A stretch of DNA of 64,000 nucleotides from NCBI RefSeq assembly GCF_030316765.1, contig NZ_JASZYT010000001.1, forward strand, positions 124,001 to 188,000, written 5' to 3'. This document shows positions 1 to 10,912 of this stretch, piece after piece. Source of the DNA: Variovorax saccharolyticus (GTDB taxonomy: Bacteria > Pseudomonadota > Gammaproteobacteria > Burkholderiales > Burkholderiaceae_C). The first letter of the stretch is position 1. Every line of letters begins with the position of its first letter. A program made the position numbers and the translations under genes. Under the pieces are notes generated by a model. The model was given only the letters and a program-made list of their open reading frames with translations, was not told the origin of the DNA and searched no databases.

Positions 1-289
1 TCAGCGGGTACATCGCCGCGTAGGCCAGCCGCGAACTGCCGATCACGAAGCCCAGCAGCACGCCCACCACGATCGCCAGGCCGAAGCCCGCCATCGTGAC
101 CCAGAAGGTGCGCCAGGCGTGGCCGGCGATGATTTCCTTGAACTCCCAGAACTGGGTCCAGATGCGCCAGGGGCTCGGGAAGATGAATTCCGAGACGCCG
201 AAGCCCGAGCAGATGATCTGCCACAGCACGATGACCGCGACCAGCAGCAGCCAGGGCGACCAGCGTTCGATTTGCTTGTTGTTCTTCAT
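1..289 (-). CDS. ABC transporter permease, NitT/TauT type (partial, cut by left edge)
   Basis: This is the N-terminal 96 residues of an inner-membrane permease that would form the channel of an importer with the next two genes. It opens with MKNNKQIERW, followed by a hydrophobic helix, then the F-P-S-P-W segment typical of SsuC/TauC/NrtB permeases and a second and third hydrophobic stretch. The start is seven bases downstream of the ATPase stop, so the order binding protein, ATPase, permease is one transcription unit. The conserved EAA loop lies outside the window. The family is clear; the substrate is not. Confidence 0.85.
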   Translation of the reverse strand, partial: MKNNKQIERWSPWLLLVAVIVLWQIICSGFGVSEFIFPSPWRIWTQFWEFKEIIAGHAWRTFWVTMAGFGLAIVVGVLLGFVIGSSRLAYAAMYPL

Positions 290-296
290 GAATGGC

Positions 297-1148
297 TTAC
301 TGCGGGATCGCCGCCGGGGCCTTGGCGGCATCGGCGATCGCGTTGCTCCGGATGGCGCCGATGTGGCCGCGCAGCTCCAGCACGATGTCGGTGAATTCCT
401 TGGTGTAGGTCAGCTCCAGCTCGCGCGGGCGCGGCAGCTCGATCTCGCGCTTGACCACGAAGCGGCCCGGGCTCTTGCTCATGACGTAGACCGTGTCGGC
501 CAGGAACACCGACTCGCGCAGGTCGTGCGTGACCAGGATCACGTTGAACTGCTGCTCGGTCCAGAGGTCGCGCAGGATGCACCAGAGCTCCTCGCGCGTG
601 AAGGCGTCGAGCGCGCCGAAGGGCTCGTCGAGCAGCAGCATCTTGGGCTCGTGGATCAGCGCGCGGCAGATGCTGGCGCGCTGCTGCATGCCGCCCGAGA
701 GCTGCCACGGGAACTTGTCCTCGTAGCCGCCGAGGCCGACCTTCTGCAGCAGCTTGCGGGCCCGCTCGACGTACTCCTTGCGCTTGGCCTTGAAGGTCGA
801 GCGGTAGGGCTCGACGATTTCCAGCGGCAGCAGCACGTTGTCGACCGTGGTGCGCCAGGGCAGCAGCGACGGCGCCTGGAAGGCCATGCCCGAGATCTTC
901 AGCGGACCGGTGACCGGCTCGCCGTCGATCCGGATCTTGCCCATCGACGGCATCCTGAGGCCCGTCGTGAGCTTCATGAAGGTCGACTTGCCGCAGCCCG
1001 AAGGGCCGACGATGGCGATGAACTCGCCGCGCTTGACCTTCAGGTCGATCGCCTCGACCGCGAAGTGGTTGGCGCGCAGCAGTTCCTCGTTGTAGGCGAG
1101 CCAGACGTCCTGGAAATCGACGAAGGGCGCGTTGTCGGTCTCCGCCAT
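297..1148 (-). CDS. ABC transporter ATP-binding protein, NitT/TauT family
   Basis: A cytoplasmic ATPase of about 283 residues that powers the adjacent importer. Walker A is GPSGCGKST, the signature is LSGGMQQR and Walker B reads MLLLDEP, followed by the D-loop GALD and the switch His in VTHDLRES. The open frame runs much further upstream, but the start at MAETDNAPF is preferred because its ATG overlaps the TGA of the binding-protein gene (ATGA), a coupling seen repeatedly in this window. Relatives import nitrate, sulfonates or thiamine precursors; the sequence alone does not say which. Confidence 0.9.
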   Translation of the reverse strand: MAETDNAPFVDFQDVWLAYNEELLRANHFAVEAIDLKVKRGEFIAIVGPSGCGKSTFMKLTTGLRMPSMGKIRIDGEPVTGPLKISGMAFQAPSLLPWRTTVDNVLLPLEIVEPYRSTFKAKRKEYVERARKLLQKVGLGGYEDKFPWQLSGGMQQRASICRALIHEPKMLLLDEPFGALDAFTREELWCILRDLWTEQQFNVILVTHDLRESVFLADTVYVMSKSPGRFVVKREIELPRPRELELTYTKEFTDIVLELRGHIGAIRSNAIADAAKAPAAIPQ

Positions 1149-2179
1149 CACTTGCGCAGAATGTTCAGCTCGGCCGAGGACGGCAGCAGCGAGCCGTTCC
1201 ACACGGCGTCGGGGTTCACGCGGGTCTTGGTCGCGAAGGCGTCCGACACCTGCGAGGCCATCAGCGACAGCCGGCCGGCATTGACCTGGCCGAATCCCTC
1301 GGCGCGCGCGTCGGGTGTGTTCACCACGGTGTCGATCGCCAGCTTGAGGCGGCGCGTCTCGAGTTCGCTGTTGACGATGCCGTCGCGCGCCTTGATCGAC
1401 TCGATCGCCACCGCCGGGCTGGCGATCACTTCCTTGGCGCCCTTGGTGAAGGCCGTGAGGAAGGCCTTGACCGCCGCCGGGTTCTCCTTGATGAGCTTGG
1501 GCGAGGCGATGATCGCGTTGCCGTAGAGCTTCACGCCGAAGTCGGGGTAGGGCAGGATCACGATGTCGGCCGCCTTGGCGCCGCGCGATTCGAGGTTCAG
1601 CAGCGAGGTGAAGGTGAAGCCCGTGATGGCGTCGATGTCGCCGCGCATGAGCATGGTCTCGCGCAGCGTCGGGTCCATCGCTGTCCAGTTCACCGCGCCG
1701 ACGTTGTTGGCCTTGGCGAAGATCGGGAAGGCGCGGCGGCCGGCGTCGAACACCGGGGCTCCGAGCTTCATGCCCGTCAGGTCGGCGGGCTTCGTGATGC
1801 CGCTCTTCTTGAGCGCCATGACCGAGGCCGGCGTGTTGTTGTAGACCATCATCACCGCGACCGGCTTGTTCGGGCTGTCGGGGTTGTTGGCGTGGAACTC
1901 CATCAGCGCCGCCAGGTCGGCGAAGCCCATGTCGTAGGCGCCCGAGGACACGCGCGTGACGGCGCCGCCCGAGCCGTTGCCGGCGTCGACCGTGACGTCG
2001 AGGCCGCTGGCCTTGAAGTAGCCCTTGGCAGCGGGATGCGTGAAGAAGGCGCCGGGTCCCTCGAAGCGCCAGTCGAGCTGGAACTTGATCGGTGTCGTCG
2101 TCTGGGCCTGGGCGGTGGCCAGGCCGAGGCCGAGTGCCGAGACGGCGAGGAAGGTCTGGAGCAGGGCGCGCTTGTTCAT
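1148..2179 (-). CDS. ABC transporter substrate-binding protein, NMT1/THI5-like
   Basis: A periplasmic solute receptor of 343 residues. A classic Sec signal peptide (positive MNKR, hydrophobic core, A-Q-A cleavage near residue 25) precedes a mature region beginning TTTPIKFQLDW, the opening strand typical of NMT1/THI5 and SsuA/TauA-type proteins. It is the first gene of the three-gene import operon, and its stop overlaps the ATPase start. NMT1-like proteins bind thiamine pyrimidine precursors, riboflavin, sulfonates or nitrate. I see no riboswitch-like leader in the 197-base upstream gap, so the ligand is left open. Confidence 0.85.
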   Translation of the reverse strand: MNKRALLQTFLAVSALGLGLATAQAQTTTPIKFQLDWRFEGPGAFFTHPAAKGYFKASGLDVTVDAGNGSGGAVTRVSSGAYDMGFADLAALMEFHANNPDSPNKPVAVMMVYNNTPASVMALKKSGITKPADLTGMKLGAPVFDAGRRAFPIFAKANNVGAVNWTAMDPTLRETMLMRGDIDAITGFTFTSLLNLESRGAKAADIVILPYPDFGVKLYGNAIIASPKLIKENPAAVKAFLTAFTKGAKEVIASPAVAIESIKARDGIVNSELETRRLKLAIDTVVNTPDARAEGFGQVNAGRLSLMASQVSDAFATKTRVNPDAVWNGSLLPSSAELNILRK

Positions 2180-2320
2180 TCAGGATTCCGTGAAAGATGG
2201 ATGCACGGGATTCAAGCAAAAACGGTGCCGGCACGCGATTGGTGCGAACCCTTCCGGCCGTCCCATGCGGGTGCATGCGGTAACCGGGGGTTCATGGCTT
2301 CTCAGGGAGCCGGATGCAGA

Positions 2321-2351
2321 ACGCCCCGTCGCGTGCACCGCGACGGGGCGT
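2321..2351 (-). terminator. Hairpin downstream of maeB
   Basis: A perfect 13-base-pair stem (ACGCCCCGTCGCG and its complement) with a five-base loop lies 25 bases past the maeB stop. No U-tract follows on the minus strand, so it may stabilise the 3' end rather than act as a textbook intrinsic terminator. Confidence 0.5.
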
Positions 2352-2376
2352 CCAGCTTGGTGCGCGCGCCCGGGTG

Positions 2377-4677
<2,301 letters not shown>

Positions 4678-4712
4678 CGTTGTCTCCTTGCTGTCTTGGC
4701 TCAGGGTAGAGG

Positions 4713-5942
4713 CTACCCCAAAGTGGCCGGCGCGGGGACCAGCGCCTCGCCCACCCGCAGCGCCGAGCCGAAAGCGAGCGTGAAGCCCAGCGCGCCGTGC
4801 CCGGTGTTGAAGATCATGTTGGACGGCGCGCCCTCGAGCCGGCCGACGATCGGCACGCCGGTCGGCGTGGCTGGGCGCATGCCGGTCCAGGGGTGCAGCG
4901 CGTCCAGCCGGCCGGCCCGCGGGAACACCGCGCGCGTGGCCTCGGCCAGGGTGTCGATGCGGGCCGCGGGGATGCTCGCATCGTGTCCGACCAGCTCGGC
5001 CATGCCGGCGACGCGCAGGCGCGAACCGATGCGCGCGAAAACCACCTTGCGGGCGCTGTCGGTGACGCTCACCTGCGGCGCGGCGCCGGGCGCAGGATCG
5101 ACGTCGACCGTGATGCTGTAGCCCTTGAGCGGGTAGACCGGCAGGTAGGCGCCGAGTTGGCGGCCGAGCCGGTGCGAGGCGGTGCCCAGCGCCATCACGA
5201 AGGCATCGGCCTCGATGCTGCCGCCGGCCGTCTGCACCGCAGCCACGCGTCCGCCGCGCACATCGAAGCCGTGGATCTCGGTATCGAGCAGGAAGCGCAC
5301 GCCGCGGGCATCGAGCGCCCGCACGAGTTCGCTGCAGACCTTGAGGCAGTCGGCCGCACATTCGCTGGGCGTGTGGACCGCCCCCGCGATCTGCGCGCGG
5401 TAGTCCGCCAGCGCCGGTTCGAGGGCGACGCACTCGTCGGCGGTCACCAGGCGCTGCTGGCTGCCCATCGCGCGCTGCAGTTCGAGCTGCCGCTGGGCAC
5501 CCGCCAGCGACGCCGCTCCGCCATAGAGCACCAGCTTGCCGGTGGCCGAGAAATCGCAGTCGGGCCCGATGTCGGCGCGCATGGCCTCGAAGGCTGCGCG
5601 GCTTTGCGCCGCCAGCGCCAGCAGGCTGGCGGTGCTGTCGCGCGAGGTGCGGGCGTTGCAGGCGGCCAGGAAGGCCAGCGCCCAGCGCCATTGCAGGGGG
5701 TCGAGTTGCGGGCGCAGCTTGAGCGGCGAAGAGGGCGAAAGCAGCAGCTTGGGCAACTGCCTCCAGATCGACGGGTCGGCCAGCGGCTGCACGTAGGAAT
5801 AGCTCAGCTGGGCGCCATTGCCGCCGCTGGCTCCGGCGCCGGGCACGGCGCGATCGATCACGCTGACCTGGAAACCCTCGCGGTTCAGGTGCCAGGCGGT
5901 CGCCAGGCCGACGATGCCGGCCCCCAGCACGCAGACGTGCAT
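4713..5942 (-). CDS. FAD-dependent D-amino-acid dehydrogenase-like oxidoreductase (DadA family)
   Basis: A DAO-fold flavoenzyme of 409 residues, expected to oxidise a D-amino acid or related amine to the 2-oxo acid and pass electrons to the respiratory chain. The N-terminus MHVCVLGAGIVG is the ADP-binding GxGxxG motif, followed by a conserved acidic end of strand 2 (VID). The C-terminus has the W-T-G-M-R-P-x-T-P and N-T-G-H-G-x-L-G motifs shared with DadA. It is divergent from an amino-acid binding protein and an Asp/Glu racemase, which suggests catabolism of an acidic D-amino acid. A second, more canonical DadA lies at 40847-42157. Confidence 0.85.
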   Translation of the reverse strand: MHVCVLGAGIVGLATAWHLNREGFQVSVIDRAVPGAGASGGNGAQLSYSYVQPLADPSIWRQLPKLLLSPSSPLKLRPQLDPLQWRWALAFLAACNARTSRDSTASLLALAAQSRAAFEAMRADIGPDCDFSATGKLVLYGGAASLAGAQRQLELQRAMGSQQRLVTADECVALEPALADYRAQIAGAVHTPSECAADCLKVCSELVRALDARGVRFLLDTEIHGFDVRGGRVAAVQTAGGSIEADAFVMALGTASHRLGRQLGAYLPVYPLKGYSITVDVDPAPGAAPQVSVTDSARKVVFARIGSRLRVAGMAELVGHDASIPAARIDTLAEATRAVFPRAGRLDALHPWTGMRPATPTGVPIVGRLEGAPSNMIFNTGHGALGFTLAFGSALRVGEALVPAPATLG

Positions 5943-6052
5943 GACGCTTTCCTCTCGCTGTTCTGTGGAGGGTCGACTCTAGGCCGGCAGCCGCGGATCG
6001 GGAAATGCCAAAAGCACCGCGGCCCATAGCCAAAGCGCATGGCATGGCCAGC

Positions 6053-6071
6053 CCATGACTTTTGGTCATGG
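6053..6071. promoter_or_regulatory. Inverted repeat between divergent amino-acid genes
   Basis: CCATGAC, a five-base spacer (TTTTG) and GTCATGG form perfect seven-base arms in the 209-base divergent intergenic region. The symmetry and position suit an operator for a dimeric regulator. No regulator gene is adjacent, so the protein is unknown. Confidence 0.45.
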
Positions 6072-6151
6072 CCGATGGTGCTAAAGGAATTGTGAGCGGC
6101 GGGCGAATGATTCCTACACTCCCTCACCTTCAAAAACTCGAAAGGGCTCGC

Positions 6152-7039
6152 ATGAAATTCACCGCATCGATGGCAGCGGTTCTGCTCGCTGCCGCCGCCA
6201 CCACGGCCGCCCAGGCCGCCGACACCCTGGCCAAGATCGCCGAGACCGGCAAGATCACGCTGGCCTACCGGGAGTCCTCGGTGCCCTTCAGCTACCTCGA
6301 GGGCTCCAACAAGCCGATCGGCTTCTCGGTCGACCTGTCGAATGCGGTGGTCGAGGCGGTCAAGAAGAAGCTCAACAAGCCGAACCTCGAAGTGGCGTTG
6401 ACGCCGGTGACTTCGCAGAACCGGATTCCGCTGATCAGCAACGGCACGGTCGACCTCGAATGCGGCTCGACCACCAACAACACGGCCCGCGCCAAGGACG
6501 TCAGCTTTGCGATCAACCACTTCTATACCGGCACCCGGCTGCTGGTGAAGAAGTCCTCGAAGATCAAGAACTACGCCGACCTCGCGAAGAAGACCGTGGC
6601 CAGCACCACCGGCACGACCAACGCGCTGGTCATGCGCAAGTACAACACCGACAAGAACCTCGACATGGACATCGTGCTCGGCAAGGACCACGCCGACGCC
6701 TTCCTGCTGGTCGAGAGCGACCGCGCGGTGGCCTTCGCGATGGACGACATCCTGCTGTTCGGCCTGATCGCCAATGCCAAGAACCCGGCCGACTTCGAGG
6801 TGGTGGGCGATGCGCTGCAGGTCGAACCCTACGCCTGCATGATGGCCAAGGACGACCCGGCCTTCAAGAAGCTGGTGGACGACACCTTCATCGGCCTCAT
6901 GAAGAGCGGCGAGTTCGAGAAGATGTACACCAAGTGGTTCCTGCAGCCGATCCCGCCCAAGGGCGTGCCGCTGAACCTGCCGATGGCGCCGCAGCTGCGC
7001 GAGAACATCCAGTCGCCGAGCGACAAGCCGGCGACCTGA
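6152..7039 (+). CDS. Amino-acid ABC transporter substrate-binding protein, GltI-like
   Basis: A periplasmic receptor of 295 residues from SBP family 3. A Sec signal peptide ending A-Q-A-A precedes DTLAKIAETGKITLAYRESS, the canonical opening of glutamate/aspartate binding proteins (GltI/BztA). Internal motifs V-D-L-E-C-G-S-T-T-N-N and F-A-M-D-D-I-L-L also match GltI. The start is the ATG at 6152; the frame is open further upstream, but that would add an unlikely 30-residue extension before the signal peptide. No permease or ATPase follows, so it is an orphan receptor here. It is followed after 19 bases by a racemase. Confidence 0.88.
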   Translation: MKFTASMAAVLLAAAATTAAQAADTLAKIAETGKITLAYRESSVPFSYLEGSNKPIGFSVDLSNAVVEAVKKKLNKPNLEVALTPVTSQNRIPLISNGTVDLECGSTTNNTARAKDVSFAINHFYTGTRLLVKKSSKIKNYADLAKKTVASTTGTTNALVMRKYNTDKNLDMDIVLGKDHADAFLLVESDRAVAFAMDDILLFGLIANAKNPADFEVVGDALQVEPYACMMAKDDPAFKKLVDDTFIGLMKSGEFEKMYTKWFLQPIPPKGVPLNLPMAPQLRENIQSPSDKPAT

Positions 7040-7058
7040 GCGCGGAGCCCGGCATCCC

Positions 7059-7808
7059 ATGCGCACGCCGCAGACCGTCGGCATTCTCGGTGGCATGGGC
7101 CCGGCAGCGGGCGCCGACTTCGTGCGCCTGTTCGTCGAGGCCTGCGCGGTGCTGCTGCGGGCGCGCGGCCAGGCAGTGGGGGACCAGGCGTTCCCGGAGC
7201 ACTGGCTGGCCCAGGTGCCGGTGCCCGACCGCAGCGAGGCGATCGAATCGGCGCAGCTCGGTGCGCACCAGCCGCTCGAGCCGATGCTGCAGGCGCTGGG
7301 CCGGCTGGCCGCCCTGGGCAGCCGGGCGGTGGCCATCGCCTGCAACACCGCGCACGCCTGGCACGAGACGCTGCAGCAGCGCTTTCCCCAGATCGAGGTG
7401 CTGCATGTGGCGCGCGAAGTCGCGGCCCACCTCGCCGCGCGCGGCGTGCAGGGCGCCGCGCTCATGGCAACCGAGGGCACCTACCGCATCGGTCTCTACG
7501 AGCAGGCGATGGCCCGCGCCGGCATCGCCTGCCACCTGCCACGCGAGGACGAGCGCCGACTGCTCATGCGCGGCATCTACGAGGGCGTGAAGGCCGGAGA
7601 CAGGGCGCTGGCCCGTTCCTGTTTCAGCCGGGTGGCGCTGCAACTGGCGCAACGGCACGGGCCGGTCGCGATCGTCATGGGCTGCACCGAGATCCCGCTC
7701 GGCCTTCAGGGCGCCGACGAGGTCGAGCGCCTGGACCTGCTGGATCCGGCGCAGGTGCTGGCGTCGGCGCTGGCCTCCCGTGCCTACCACCTCGGGGCAG
7801 CCCCTTGA
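7059..7808 (+). CDS. Aspartate/glutamate racemase family protein
   Basis: A cofactor-independent racemase of 249 residues, likely interconverting D- and L-aspartate or a related acidic amino acid in the cytoplasm. It starts with VGILGGMGP, and the two catalytic cysteines lie in A-C-N-T-A-H (Cys95) and G-C-T-E-I-P (Cys209), the two-Cys arrangement of the family. It lies 19 bases behind the GltI-like gene on the same strand. With the divergent DadA-like gene, the set could import, racemise and oxidise an acidic amino acid. The specificity is inferred from context. Confidence 0.88.
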   Translation: MRTPQTVGILGGMGPAAGADFVRLFVEACAVLLRARGQAVGDQAFPEHWLAQVPVPDRSEAIESAQLGAHQPLEPMLQALGRLAALGSRAVAIACNTAHAWHETLQQRFPQIEVLHVAREVAAHLAARGVQGAALMATEGTYRIGLYEQAMARAGIACHLPREDERRLLMRGIYEGVKAGDRALARSCFSRVALQLAQRHGPVAIVMGCTEIPLGLQGADEVERLDLLDPAQVLASALASRAYHLGAAP

Positions 7809-7903
7809 CACGGTTGATAAGATGACGAAAGCCCCCCTGGCCACCCGGCACCCCGGCCGCCAGGGCGTCGCGATTCGCCGTGTGCCCCGAAGCGGGTCGC
7901 GCG

Positions 7904-7936
7904 AAAGCCGTCCTCGAGGCGGCTTTTTGTTTTTGC
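7904..7936 (+). terminator. Terminator-like hairpin with U-tract before the ZIP gene
   Basis: AAAGCCG pairs with CGGCTTT around a CCTCGAGG core and is followed by TTTTTGTTTTT. It ends about 20 bases before the ZIP start. It could terminate the racemase transcript or be the terminator arm of a structured leader for the transporter. Confidence 0.6.
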
Positions 7937-7955
7937 CCTGTTGCGCAACGCCGTC

Positions 7956-8837
7956 ATGAATTTGTTAGCCATCATCGCCGCGACCCTGGTCGCCGGCATC
8001 GGAAGTGTCTGGATCGCCGCGCTGCTGCTGCGCGTGGGCGTGCGCAGCGGCGCCGGCGGCGTCAATCCGCAGCATCTGCTGAGCCTGGCCGCGGGCGCCT
8101 TGCTGGCGACCGCCTTCATGCATCTGCTGCCGGAGGCCTTCGAAAGCCGGATCGAGCCGGGCGTGCTGTTCGGGGTGCTGCTGTTCGGCCTGGTCTTCTT
8201 CTTCCTGCTCGACAAGGCGGAGCTGTGGCACCACGGGCACGAGCATCACCATGGGCATGAAGGCGGCCACGGCCACGACCATCACGGCCATGCGCATGAC
8301 CATTCGCACGACCACGCGCATGCGCCTCGGGGCGGTGGCGGCTGGGCCGTCCTCACCGGCGACAGCGTGCACTGCTTCGGCGACGGCATCCTGATCGCCT
8401 CGGCCTTCGTCGCCGACCTGCGCCTGGGGGTGGTGGCCGCGATCGCGGTGCTGGCGCACGAGGTTCCGCACCACATCGGCGACCTCGTCGTGCTGCGCCA
8501 GAGTTCGACCAACCACCGGGCGGCGCTGGTCAAGGTGTCGCTGGCCGGCACCATGACCGCCCTGGGCGGCCTGGCCGGCTGGTGGCTGGTCGACCAGCTG
8601 CACGGATGGCTGCCGTACTTCCTGGTGCTGGCGGCCAGCAGCTTCGTCTACGTCGCCTTGGCCGACCTGATCCCGCAGTTGCAGAAGCGCCTGCCGGCGC
8701 GCCAGACCGCGCTGCAGATCGTCTGGCTGGTGGCCGGCATCCTGCTGGTCACGCTGGTGAGCCGGCTGGCCCATGCCGACCACGACCACGAGGGCGCCGA
8801 CCACGGCCACGTCCACGAGTCCGGCCACACCCACTGA
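7956..8837 (+). CDS. ZIP family metal transporter with His-rich loop
   Basis: An inner-membrane divalent-metal transporter of 293 residues, most likely for zinc. About eight hydrophobic helices are visible. A cytoplasmic-type loop near residues 92-125 is rich in H-x-H repeats, and a second His-rich tail ends the protein (about residues 270-293). The ZIP signature is seen in HCFGDGILIASAF and in AHEVPHHIGD, where the His and Glu side chains form the transport site. The ATG at 7956 is preferred to an upstream TTG. A terminator-like hairpin with a U-tract ends 20 bases upstream, so expression may be controlled in the leader. Confidence 0.9.
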   Translation: MNLLAIIAATLVAGIGSVWIAALLLRVGVRSGAGGVNPQHLLSLAAGALLATAFMHLLPEAFESRIEPGVLFGVLLFGLVFFFLLDKAELWHHGHEHHHGHEGGHGHDHHGHAHDHSHDHAHAPRGGGGWAVLTGDSVHCFGDGILIASAFVADLRLGVVAAIAVLAHEVPHHIGDLVVLRQSSTNHRAALVKVSLAGTMTALGGLAGWWLVDQLHGWLPYFLVLAASSFVYVALADLIPQLQKRLPARQTALQIVWLVAGILLVTLVSRLAHADHDHEGADHGHVHESGHTH

Positions 8838-8951
8838 TTGGACACACGGCGCGCTTTCTGACAAGCTACTTCCCCCTTTGCCGATGAGGCTGATTCGGCA
8901 GCAGGTGCACAGTGGGTGCATCATGCAAGGCAGTCATCCAGGAGTCAGATC

Positions 8952-9182
8952 ATGATCAGCGCCGAGCCTCCTCCACGGTCCGCCGATGCCGCCGAAGAAC
9001 CCGAGATCGACGAAGCCGACGACGCTTTGCCCGAAGAGGAGGAAGAATTCGATTCCGAGGCCGAAGCCACGGACGAGCTCTCCGACGAGACCGGCATCGA
9101 CCTCACCGACGCCAGCGAACTCGACGCCGACAACGTGCCGGCGGACGAGGAATTCGATCGGGTGATGCAGGCGCCGGATTAG
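8952..9182 (+). CDS. Small, very acidic hypothetical protein
   Basis: A 76-residue protein with no recognisable domain. Nearly half of its residues are Asp or Glu, with runs such as EEEEEFDSEAEA, and it has almost no basic residues, so it is likely disordered and strongly anionic. The start is supported by AGGAG seven bases before the ATG. Its stop is followed after two bases by the 102-base repeat. It could be a charge-mimic or a metal- or chaperone-related protein, but nothing in the sequence shows this. Confidence 0.65.
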   Translation: MISAEPPPRSADAAEEPEIDEADDALPEEEEEFDSEAEATDELSDETGIDLTDASELDADNVPADEEFDRVMQAPD

Positions 9183-9184
9183 TT

Positions 9185-9286
9185 GCTCGCCCCCAGGTTG
9201 CCCGGCACTTCGTGTCCGGGCGCCCACCCCCTGCCGGGGGCAACACCAGCGGCCTGGCAAAGCCAGTTCCGCGGTGTTTCACCAAC
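9185..9286 (+). repeat. 102-base interspersed repeat, copy 1
   Basis: It matches 43847-43948 in inverse orientation with two mismatches over 102 bases. It starts two bases after the stop of the acidic protein. It contains several short hairpins, for example CCCGGCAC-TTC-GTGTCCGGG. A shorter, diverged piece lies at 15143-15180. It looks like a non-coding 3'-end element of the REP type. Confidence 0.85.
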
Positions 9287-9324
9287 AAGGCCGGGCTTCG
9301 CCGGCCTGCTCGCGGGGTCTGCTT

Positions 9325-9534
9325 TCAGTCTTCCAGGGTGAAGCCCACTTTCAGCGTGACCTGCCAGTGGCCGACCTTGCCGTCGACCACGTGGCCGCGG
9401 GTCTCGGTGACCTGGAACCACTGGATGTTGCGCACCGATTCGCTGGCCTTGGCGATCGCGCGGCGCACGGCGTCGTCGCTGCTGGTCGGCGAGGAGCCGG
9501 TGAGTTCGAGTAGCTTGTAGACGTGATCCGACAT
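9325..9534 (-). CDS. Dodecin family flavin-binding protein
   Basis: A 69-residue protein matching dodecin, a small dodecameric cytoplasmic protein that stores or buffers flavins. The sequence begins [16 protein letters not shown], and the core has [10 protein letters not shown] and W-F-Q-V-T-E-T-R-G, including the Trp that stacks on the flavin. It ends with the conserved W-Q-V-T-L-K-V-G-F strand. GGAG lies just upstream of the ATG. It is convergent with the acidic gene, with the repeat element between them. Confidence 0.92.
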   Translation of the reverse strand: MSDHVYKLLELTGSSPTSSDDAVRRAIAKASESVRNIQWFQVTETRGHVVDGKVGHWQVTLKVGFTLED

Positions 9535-9610
9535 GGGGGTCTCCTTTTTTGAGAGACGCCATGGTGGCACGTCCGGGGCGGTCTGTGGAGGCTCCCTATA
9601 CTTCCGGCGC

Positions 9611-10900
9611 ATGCGCAACCTCGAACTCGGAACATTCGGAATCGCCAGGACGGCCGCGGTCCTTTCCATGGTGCTGGCCTCGGTCCTGCTGGCCGGCTGC
9701 TATGCACCGGTGCGGCTCATGCCCACGCCGGTGAGCTTCAGCAACGGCGATGTCGATCCCTTCGAGCAGATCGGCGAGAAGCTCAAGTCCACCGAGGTTC
9801 CGGTGCTGTACGCCACCAACCGGCTGGCGCTGATCGAGCAGCCGGAGCCGGTCCACACCATCGTGCCCACCGACGACCTGCGCATGGGGGTCGCGCATGT
9901 CCGGGTCGGCGACGAGACGCTCGACTGGGAGACCCTGCACCGCCTGTCCACCAGCGCCGATCCGGACGAGCGGCCGATCGTCCACCTGGAACGGCTCGAG
10001 CAGCTGGCCGTGCTGCGGTCCAACGAAGAAGTGAAGAACTCGCCCGAGGCCAAGGCCTTCTTCGCGCTGGTGAACAAGGCCCTGGCCGCCAGCCCCAACA
10101 GCGAGCTGCTGATCTATGTGCATGGCTCCAACAACACGGTGCCGCGCGCGGCGGCGCAGGCGGCGCAGTTCCGGCACTTCACCGGACGGCGCATGGTCGT
10201 GCTGGTCTTCATGTGGCCGTCGGCGGGCTCGATCCTGCGCTACCTGACCGACGTCAGCAACGCGGCCAGCACGGTCGAGCCCTTCGCACGGATGGTCGAG
10301 CTGCTGGCAGAGAACACGACGGCGTCGAAGATCGACGTGCTGGCCTACAGCGCCGGCGCGCAGGTGCTGAGCCCGGCACTGGTGCGCCTGGGCACGCCGC
10401 GGCCCGGGGAGTCGCGCGAGCAGCTGCAGCAGCGGCTGCGGCTGGGCCAGATCTATTTCGCGGCGCCGGACATCGACACCCGCCGCTTCGTGACCGAGCT
10501 CGGCGGCTACATCGACATCATCGAGCGCGTGAGCATCGCGGCCAACCTCAACGATTCGGTGCTCCGCTTCGCGGCCATCGTCGGCCGGGCGTCGCGCGCA
10601 GGCCGGCCCGATGTCACCGAACTGGACGAGGAGCAGACCCGCTTTCTGGTCGAGGCTTCGCGCAAGCTGCGCTTCGACCTGATCCGCGTCGACCCGAAGG
10701 ACATCCCCAACCTGCCGGAGAGCTCGCACGCGTTCTGGTACGACGATCCATGGGTCAGCGGCGACATGCTGGCGCAGTTTCTTCTGAATGCGCCGCCGCC
10801 GCGCCGCGGGCTGGACGAGCAGACGACGCCGGGCGGGGCGCGCTACTGGCGCTTCCCGGCCGACTTCTACGACCGGATCTACCGCCTGTTCAGCCGCTGA
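9611..10900 (+). CDS. Lipoprotein alpha/beta hydrolase (DUF900-like)
   Basis: A 429-residue envelope protein. The signal peptide ends in the lipobox LLAGC, predicting lipid attachment at about residue 25. The hydrolase domain shows an oxyanion segment YVHGSNNT near residue 165 and a nucleophile elbow A-Y-S-A-G-A, the pattern of the DUF900 family, in which the usual G-x-S-x-G is relaxed. The start at MRNLELG is chosen because it directly precedes the signal peptide. The substrate is unknown; esterase activity is likely from the fold. It stands alone, convergent with the DUF3299 gene. Confidence 0.8.
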   Translation: MRNLELGTFGIARTAAVLSMVLASVLLAGCYAPVRLMPTPVSFSNGDVDPFEQIGEKLKSTEVPVLYATNRLALIEQPEPVHTIVPTDDLRMGVAHVRVGDETLDWETLHRLSTSADPDERPIVHLERLEQLAVLRSNEEVKNSPEAKAFFALVNKALAASPNSELLIYVHGSNNTVPRAAAQAAQFRHFTGRRMVVLVFMWPSAGSILRYLTDVSNAASTVEPFARMVELLAENTTASKIDVLAYSAGAQVLSPALVRLGTPRPGESREQLQQRLRLGQIYFAAPDIDTRRFVTELGGYIDIIERVSIAANLNDSVLRFAAIVGRASRAGRPDVTELDEEQTRFLVEASRKLRFDLIRVDPKDIPNLPESSHAFWYDDPWVSGDMLAQFLLNAPPPRRGLDEQTTPGGARYWRFPADFYDRIYRLFSR

Positions 10901-10912
10901 GGGCGGCGCCGG

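Noticed and set aside
8227..8327. Repeated CAC/CAT codons, possible tandem repeat or CRISPR-like spacing
   Set aside because: They code the His-rich loop of the ZIP transporter; spacing is irregular and in frame with the protein.
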